From NCBI GenBank assembly GCA_030674915.1, contig JASXSV010000023.1, forward strand, positions 1-52,452: 52,452 nt of DNA, in the 5' to 3' direction. This document shows positions 47,123 through 52,452 of the stretch, one piece after another (position 1 is the first letter of the stretch; each line of letters opens with the position of its first letter). The DNA is from Candidatus Endonucleibacter bathymodioli. GTDB taxonomy: Bacteria; Pseudomonadota; Gammaproteobacteria; Pseudomonadales; Endozoicomonadaceae. The position numbers and the translations under genes were made by a program. A model generated the notes under the pieces. It made no database searches, had not been told where the DNA came from, and saw only the letters and a program-made list of their open reading frames with translations.

Positions 47123-47499
47123 TCGTACCACTCTCATTAAAAATGAACAATTATTGTACACACATTTTCTTTAAAAGTATTATTTACTTAATCAGTTTAT
47201 TAATTTTTACTGCCGGAGTGCAAAAGGAGTACAAAAGGAGCGCAAAAAATGGGGGGGGGGGCGCTCACACAACGAACCAGGTGACCACATGAAAAGCCCC
47301 AAAGGGCTTTAGGCTTTACATCAAAGCAAATTTACAGAGCGCATGGAGCTTGAGTCTTATAATGCCCTATTGATTACCAGAGCATCTATCTCCTGATCAC
47401 AAAAAAACAATAGCCCTGCTTTCTCCAACTCAAAGGGCTCGTGATCAATAGCGTAATGATACTGAGACTGGATCCCGCTTAATTTCTGATCATGTGGAT
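47123..47499. other. gene g leader and unassigned DNA with a G11 tract
   Basis: After the leader of gene g there is an uninterrupted run of 11 G at 47251-47261. A hairpin AAAGCCC/GGGCTTT lies at about 47294-47310. A minus-strand fragment ending at 47357 reads HYAIDHEPFELEKAGLLFFC then DQEIDALVINRAL and a TAA, which looks like the end of an unidentified gene. No intact gene is supported. Confidence 0.4.
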
Positions 47500-47930
47500 A
47501 TTAATGAGACACTGAGACTATGCTTACCTGGAAGAAGATATCGTCCACCGGAAGCGAGATACCGTTCACGGCCAAGATACATGCTTTGCAACACTAACCT
47601 CGCGTATCTCGAAATTTATTCTAACAGTCCAGATTATCCGTAATACCGTTATGTTTGATAACTGTGGCCAATTCGTCGGCCATGCAAGTATCTCTCAATT
47701 ATTAGACGGTAAGATATACTTTACTAAGCCATACCACTAATGGCGAAGTAGATTTAATGGTAATACTAATTATTGCTACGGCGATTCGTCCTAAAGGAAA
47801 TTAAGGTTGGCAGCTTGCAGAAAAATGAAATTGATGAGGTTGGATTTTGGATCAACATGCGACCTCGAAAATCCTTAAATTACTTTAGTTCAATTGAGTT
47901 TTTATCAGGTAAGTGTGTTAATTATTGTGA
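47500..47930 (+). pseudogene. heavily decayed IS30-family transposase, distinct lineage
   Basis: Scattered frames on the plus strand reproduce the IS30 transposase order: LRLCLPGRRYRPPEARYRS (basic linker), VMFDNCGQFVGHASISQLLD (the D-N-G block), KIYFTKPYH followed by W.S.FNGNTN (remains of the catalytic Glu region), then NEIDEVGFWINMRPRKSLNY and FSSIEFLSGKCVNYCD to a TAA near 47930. Many shifts and stops separate the pieces. Its sequence differs clearly from the two young IS30 copies. Confidence 0.65.
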
Positions 47931-48036
47931 TTAATCTAGGCAATTATTTACAACCTTGTCAATACAGGTACTATTTTAAAGCCATTACCTTAGTAGGCTT
48001 AACAATTTATGCCTTGCAGCCCGTATCCAGATTCAA

Positions 48037-48075
48037 AGGTATAAGATGTATTATACTATAATACATCTTATACCT
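48037..48075. repeat. 39-bp near-perfect palindrome with a CIIL-encoding arm
   Basis: AGGTATAAGATGTATTATA (48037-48055) and its exact reverse complement (48057-48075) flank a single C. The plus strand through it reads RFKGIRCIIL then TAA, another remnant of the propeller-gene 3' end on the plus strand. It may have formed by joining two inverted unit ends. Confidence 0.75.
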
Positions 48076-48218
48076 GACACCTTTTGAAGGTGAGAGGTTG
48101 TTGACTGCTCTCACTCATCCACTCATCCCAATCACCTACTATTCGTAGACTCATGGGAGCTTTGCTAGCTTGCAGCCTACTCTCACCTTCAAAGGCGATT
48201 ATCCAGTATATAAGTGTA
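48076..48218 (+). repeat. palindromic repeat between gene h's 3' end and upstream debris
   Basis: It contains ACACCTTTTGAAGGTGAGAG, GTTGACTGCTCTCACTCATC (with an added ACTCATCC duplication), ATCACCTACTATTCGTAGAC, ATGGGAGCTTTGCTAGCTTG and CTACTCTCACCTTCAAAGG. It is one of the best-preserved copies. Confidence 0.72.
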
Positions 48219-48253
48219 TTACAGTATAATGCAGTCTTCTGCGTCTTTTAACT

Positions 48254-49335
48254 CGCGGATTTTAGTCATAAGTGCCCCTTAAAATTTATGCAGCTAACGC
48301 CATTTCACTATAAATCTCATCAGGTGTTTTAAAGTCTAACAGTTTTCTTGGTCTTTGGTTTAGTCGGTTTTGTATATCTAAAATTTCTTTGTCAGTGACA
48401 TTATCCAAAGATTGGCTTTTGGGCAAATATTGTCTTATCAAACCATTATGATTTTCATTCAAACCTCGTTCCCACGAGGAGTAAGGGTGAGCAAAATAGG
48501 TATCTACGTTAAGCTTTTTCTTGATTTTTTCATGAAAGGCGAACTCCTTTCCGTTATCAAATGTGATCGTGAGTAAGTCTGATTGGTAAGGCTTGAGCAT
48601 CGTTATAATTGCTTTCGTCACCACGTCAGCGTGCTTTGAAGGAACACGTTTTACCAAATTTAATTTACTCACTCTTTCCGTTAATGTAACCAGTACACCC
48701 TTGTGTCTTTTGCCAATTACAGTGTCTGCTTCCCAATCGCCTAAACGTATTTTTTGATCCACAATTCCAGGTCGATCATCAATGCTAACACGGTTTCGGA
48801 TCTGGCCTCGTGCATCGGGCTTTCTTGTTCTTTGCTTATACTTCTTGTGCCGAAGATGTTGATACAAGCAACCACCCCCAGCTTTGTCCTCTCGAATAAA
48901 CTGGTAAATCGTAGCGGGACATACAGAAGGTTGATTATCTCGTTTAAGGCGTCCTTGTATTTGCTCAGGGCTCCACTGCTTACTTAGTCTGTCAGTAATT
49001 TTATCTTTCAGTTCAGCTACCATCTTGGTCGCTTTTGGTTTCTGTTGATGACGTTCCTGCGCAAAATTATGTGCTTGCTTCGGGCGATAACCTCTAGCCC
49101 CTGTATTTCTAGCCAACTCTCTTTTAACGGTACTCAAATCACGCCTTAAGTCTTGGGCGATAATTTCATTTGAAACTCCTGCTTTTTTCTCTGACCAAAT
49201 CTGGTATCTTTCTTCTTGAGTCAGGTGGGTATAACGCTTATTCATAAGTGGTCTCACATTGGTTTTTGGTAGAACCGTGAGTGTACCCTCTGGCTCAACT
49301 TTTTCAATATGGCGCACTTATGACTGAAATCCGCG
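48254..49335 (-). mobile_element. IS30-family insertion sequence, copy 2, inside propeller gene h
   Basis: The 1082-bp element has inverted ends starting CGCGGATTTTAGTCATAAGT and is flanked by a 3-bp target duplication ACT (48251-48253 and 49336-49338). Removing the element and one ACT restores the reading frame of gene h through to its stop. It is nearly identical to copy 1, with a few substitutions at the ends and in the transposase. Confidence 0.92.
48286..49245 (-). CDS. IS30-family transposase, copy 2
   Basis: This is the transposase of IS30 copy 2, started at MNKRYTHLTQEERYQIWSEK (49245); the longer open frame to 49317 runs into the inverted repeat. It differs from copy 1 at a handful of residues (for example DLRRD for DLGRD, PATI for PSTI, NGLIRQ for NGLVRQ). 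The DDE residues in LGDWEADTV, TFDNGKEF and SSWERGLNENHNG are intact. Confidence 0.93.
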   Translation of the reverse strand: MNKRYTHLTQEERYQIWSEKKAGVSNEIIAQDLRRDLSTVKRELARNTGARGYRPKQAHNFAQERHQQKPKATKMVAELKDKITDRLSKQWSPEQIQGRLKRDNQPSVCPATIYQFIREDKAGGGCLYQHLRHKKYKQRTRKPDARGQIRNRVSIDDRPGIVDQKIRLGDWEADTVIGKRHKGVLVTLTERVSKLNLVKRVPSKHADVVTKAIITMLKPYQSDLLTITFDNGKEFAFHEKIKKKLNVDTYFAHPYSSWERGLNENHNGLIRQYLPKSQSLDNVTDKEILDIQNRLNQRPRKLLDFKTPDEIYSEMALAA

Positions 49336-51982
49336 ACTCTATTACGGCATCCACAGCACATTTAAAAACTCCTAATACGAACAGTGCTTTTAAGCCACCA
49401 ATAAAACCTCGAGGTAATTGGCGGCTGATGGGGCCGAAATATTTGGAAAATAGACCCTTATCAACTTTAAGGTCAAAGACTCCCATAGGTTCACCTCCGA
49501 TGACTGCCACATAGAGACCATCAGAGCTGAAGACGACCTTCTTGAGATCAAAACCAGTAACACAGTCTTTTTCATGCCACTGCCCGAGTTCCTCATTACC
49601 ACCCCAAATTTTGACGCTTCCATTATCATAGACCAGCCCCACATTATGGCCATCGGCGCTAAAGACAATCGAGCTGACATCCTCATCACTAGCAGAAAGA
49701 ATAATGTCTTCTTCCCACTCCCCATCCATCCCCAGGTTCCAGACCCTAAAGGTGTTTTTTCGATTACTATCCATCAAAGAGAGAATCATATGAGTATTAT
49801 CGGCGCTGAAGGTTAATGACCGGACAGACCTTTGCTCTTCAATAGTGCATTTATCTATCCACTCCCCGACTTTATTTTGGCTACAGAGTATGATCCTTTC
49901 ATCATACAATATGCCCACATGACGACCATCATTGCTGAATTCCACTTGATATAATTTACTATCTAGAGTGTTGGAATAGTCTATGCCGCCCCCATTATCG
50001 GCATCTTTTGCAACTCTCAAAATGTCTACGTTAAATAAGCCATTCTTCCCTAGACTCCAGATTTTGGCGATAGATTCATCATAACTAGGACAACCCCTAG
50101 ACACTATATGGATGCCGTCGACGCTAGTACCGACTGCGGCAATGACGCTTGCGGTAATCTTGGCTTCTTCCATCCATTCCCCGTCCGTCCCCATGCAAAA
50201 TATAGTAGCACTTTCATTAACTCCTTCTGTACCACTGGCCACCATATAGAGACCATCGTTCCAGATAGTAGCTGCTAAGAGTGTATTTTTACCATTAGCT
50301 AGAATACTTGATTGCATTTTCCAACACCCGTCATCCTCACGGCAAAAAACTTTATCAGGCTCAGTATCATAGGTGCATATCAGATAGGCGCTATTGTCGG
50401 TAAAATAGGCAGATTTAATCTCGCTTTGGGTGTCCACATATAATTTTACTACCCAATTTTCATTCTCATCAATACTCCTGATTTCAATCATTTTACTATT
50501 GCAGAATACTAGATGGCGACTATCTAGGCTGAAGGTGGCTTGCACACTGCGATTAACGGTGCAGTTTTCTTTCCATTTATTGTCCGTACCGCGACTATAG
50601 ATTTTAACACTCCCCAAATGAATAGCGACTACCATATGACGACTATCTGGGCTAAAGCAGGCGGATGAGACAGCACTATGATTGGAAATGATTGTTTCTT
50701 CCCTCCATCTCCCATCCTCTTTAGCCCAGATTATGAGGGAGTTATCCTTACCGGTGGATAGCAGGCAACGGCTATCTTCGCTGAAGCTAAGAAAGTAGTT
50801 ATCATCATTACAGTGAAAACCGGCATTTCCAATTATCCTAGATGTGGAGATCTCACTAGGCCTAGATGTCTTATAATCCACCATCAGTTTAGTAACTATG
50901 GGATATACATTAAGGCTATGCTTTATTAACTGTTTATTTTTCGTCAACTGTCGTAGCAAAACGTTCAATTTGGCGCTATTATCGTTTGCAATTATACTAT
51001 TTTTCAATGCATCCATTTCCTTAAAACATAGTGTTGCCAACCATGATTTCACCATGGTTTCAGTATGAACTAGAGCCTCATCTGATCCATTACCATTTTC
51101 TGAAATACCATCACGCTTAGACTCTTGGAAGCGTTTCCCACCTGTTTCATCAATCATGGCACTGACAACTGTAGACTCAACTGACAAAAGACGATCAAGG
51201 CTAAACTATTGAGAACACTCCTCCTCACCCAGTACAACATCGCCCTCTTGATTCGCATCTATTTTATCACTACCTCCTAAACGACTATCATGCTTAAACC
51301 CTTGAGAGCATTTCCTATCTATTCCATGAAGCTTAGTAACAGAATATAACTCCTCTAATAACTGATCATAATTGTGTTTGAAGTATTGCTCTGCTTTATC
51401 CGACATGTCATTGCCCAATGGATTCGCATCTAATTTACTATCTTTTAAACGACGCTCAAGTACAGATGATCCATTACCATTTTCTGAAAGACTATCACGA
51501 TTAGACTCTTGGAAGCATTCCCCATCTTCTTCATAAAGAATAGTAACAGAACATAACTCTTTTAATACCTGATCATAATTGTGTTTGACGTATTGCTCTG
51601 CTTTATCCGACACGTCATTGCCCACTGGATTCGCATCTATTTTATCACTACGCTCTAAACGACTACAACACTTAGACCCTTGACGGCATTCCCCCTCTGT
51701 TGCATCAAGATCAGCATTGCCAACTGTAGACTCATCTAACAAAAGACGCTCAAGACTAGGCTGTTGAGCACATTTCCCTTCTTTTTTATCAAGCATGACA
51801 TCGCCCATTGGAGTCTCACCTGATTCATCACTATGCTCTAACGGACGCTCAAGGTTAGACTGTTGGGAGTCATCTTTATCGATTTCCAGATACAGAGTCT
51901 TTTTAGGCAAGCCACCCAATGAAGGCATACTTGTAACACCTAGAACTATTGCTAGTATAATAAATAGTTTGGACATGTTCAT

Positions 51983-52346
51983 GATTTTCCCTTAAAAACA
52001 AATGCAGTACTCTATACTAACAATCCTTAAAAGTATGCAGCAATCTAACTATTTTTATTCATTGTTACTGGCGAAGGACAAAGAGGCGACTGAAGCTCTC
52101 AGTAAAATTATTTACCAACTTCACAAACCTTACAATAATTCGCTTCAGAAGACATGATGCAGTAAAGTCTCTGAGTGTATTGTCAGATCTCACGAAAAAA
52201 TCCTGCATTAAAAGCATAAGGAATTACTTTCATTCCTATGTCGTTAGCCAATATCTATAACCACTCTCCTTGAAGGTGCTAGGCTGTTTACTGATCTCAC
52301 TCATCCCAATCACCTACTACTCGTAAATTCCTGGGATATTTGCTAG
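51983..52346 (+). repeat. leader of gene h and a further duplication unit, cut by IS5
   Basis: It begins with gene h's leader, then from about 52077 the decayed small-gene 3' end (GGCGACTGAAGCTCTCAGTA, ATTATTTACCAACTTCAC), then the palindromic repeat (CTCTCCTTGAAGGTGCTAGG, CTCATCCCAATCACCTAC). It stops at TTTGCTAG, where an IS5 begins, so the array may continue beyond. Confidence 0.7.
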
Positions 52347-52452
52347 GGAATCTCTGATTGAATCTCCAAAACCTAGTACAATAGCATGCTAAGGCAAACC
52401 GGTTATCCAAAATGAAACAACAAAGTTTTGCGTCTCTCAGCTACGCAGCCAA
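52347..52452 (+). mobile_element. left end of an IS5-family element running off the window
   Basis: The element starts GGAATCTCTGATTGAATC right after CTAG (52343-52346), a YTAR-type IS5 target lying in the conserved GCTTTGCTAG block of the repeat unit. Its transposase start follows at 52412. Confidence 0.7.
52412..52452 (+). CDS. IS5-family transposase, N-terminal 13 residues only
   Basis: ATG at 52412 opens MKQQSFASLSYAA and reaches the window edge. This N-terminus is characteristic of IS5-group transposases. It differs from the IS5 transposase at 44.7 kb (MKQITFASAEYTHKK), so it is a separate element. Whether it is intact cannot be seen. Confidence 0.7.
   Translation, partial: MKQQSFASLSYAA

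Larger units (their letters stand above)
48219..51982 (-). pseudogene. WD40-like propeller gene (copy h), amber stop plus IS30 insertion
   Basis: The gene starts MNMSKLFIILAIVLGVTSMP (signal peptide) at 51982. Its linker is the longest of the family, about 350 residues, with repeated blocks such as SDKIDANPVGNDVSDKAEQY and KHNYDQVLKELCSVT, then LDANPLGNDMSDKAEQYFKH again. A TAG at 51206-51208 (EEECSQ, stop, FSLDRLLSVES) is the only in-frame interruption before the propeller, which then runs to 49339. There IS30 copy 2 is inserted. Without IS30 the tail reads DAVIELKDAEDCIIL then TAA (48219). The propeller part alone could restart at 51187 but would lack a signal peptide. Confidence 0.85.

Noticed and set aside
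26538..51187. Many plus-strand open frames of 60-135 codons across the array
   Set aside because: They are antisense shadows of the propeller repeats, with the same staggered positions in each paralogue and no ribosome binding sites.
35855..51982. TAG reassigned to Gln, making the amber-interrupted propeller genes d and h intact
   Set aside because: astD ends with a TAG at its expected C-terminus, and copy f also has TAA and a frameshift, so decay explains the data more simply than a changed genetic code.

Overview
The window looks like a gammaproteobacterial chromosome, probably Oceanospirillales and perhaps close to Endozoicomonadaceae. The reasons are the 6S RNA beside zapA, ygfB-ubiH-ubiI, prkA-yeaH, the ast genes and a leucine dehydrogenase/2-oxoacid dehydrogenase cluster. 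The taxonomic placement is inference. Non-coding DNA is plentiful, insertion sequences are numerous and often decayed, and many genes are broken, as in a host-associated genome with relaxed selection.

Positions 1-9.2 kb (minus strand) hold a partial NnrS gene, the arginine succinyltransferase genes astD and astA, a DUF1338 dioxygenase gene, astC, nagA and an MliC-like lipoprotein gene. Positions 9.9-14.5 kb (plus strand) hold leucine dehydrogenase followed by E1-alpha, E1-beta and E2 of a 2-oxoacid dehydrogenase; with the dehydrogenase this reads as branched-chain amino acid catabolism. Positions 14.9-18.2 kb hold prkA and yeaH. Then come an IS3 remnant, an H-NS-family gene, 6S RNA and zapA (minus strand), a second IS3 remnant, and ygfB-ubiH-ubiI plus a small membrane-anchored hypothetical gene.

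From 26.5 kb to the right edge lies the striking part: a tandem array of eight large minus-strand paralogues, each about 640-900 codons. Each encodes a Sec signal peptide, a variable acidic Ser/Cys-rich linker and roughly ten WD40-like beta-propeller repeats. The ancestral C-terminus is CVIL or CIIL, a CaaX-type prenylation signature. The intergenic segments are also copies of one another. They carry the decayed 3' end of the small gene at 25.8 kb and a dispersed palindromic element, so the array grew by duplication of a fixed unit. The copies show graded decay. The copy at 33.4-35.4 kb is intact throughout. The copy at 26.5 kb has an intact ORF but an IS5 element sits between its leader and its ATG. 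The copies at 31.1 and 45.1 kb have intact propellers but altered C-termini. The other four carry nonsense codons, frameshifts or an IS30 insertion.

Mobile DNA includes two near-identical IS30 copies (one nested in an IS5-family element, one inside a propeller gene), a second IS5 element with an in-frame stop, an IS5 start at the right edge, an older IS30 pseudogene, a 136-bp MITE, and an intergenic palindromic repeat family also spread through the housekeeping half. No rRNA, tRNA or CRISPR array was seen.
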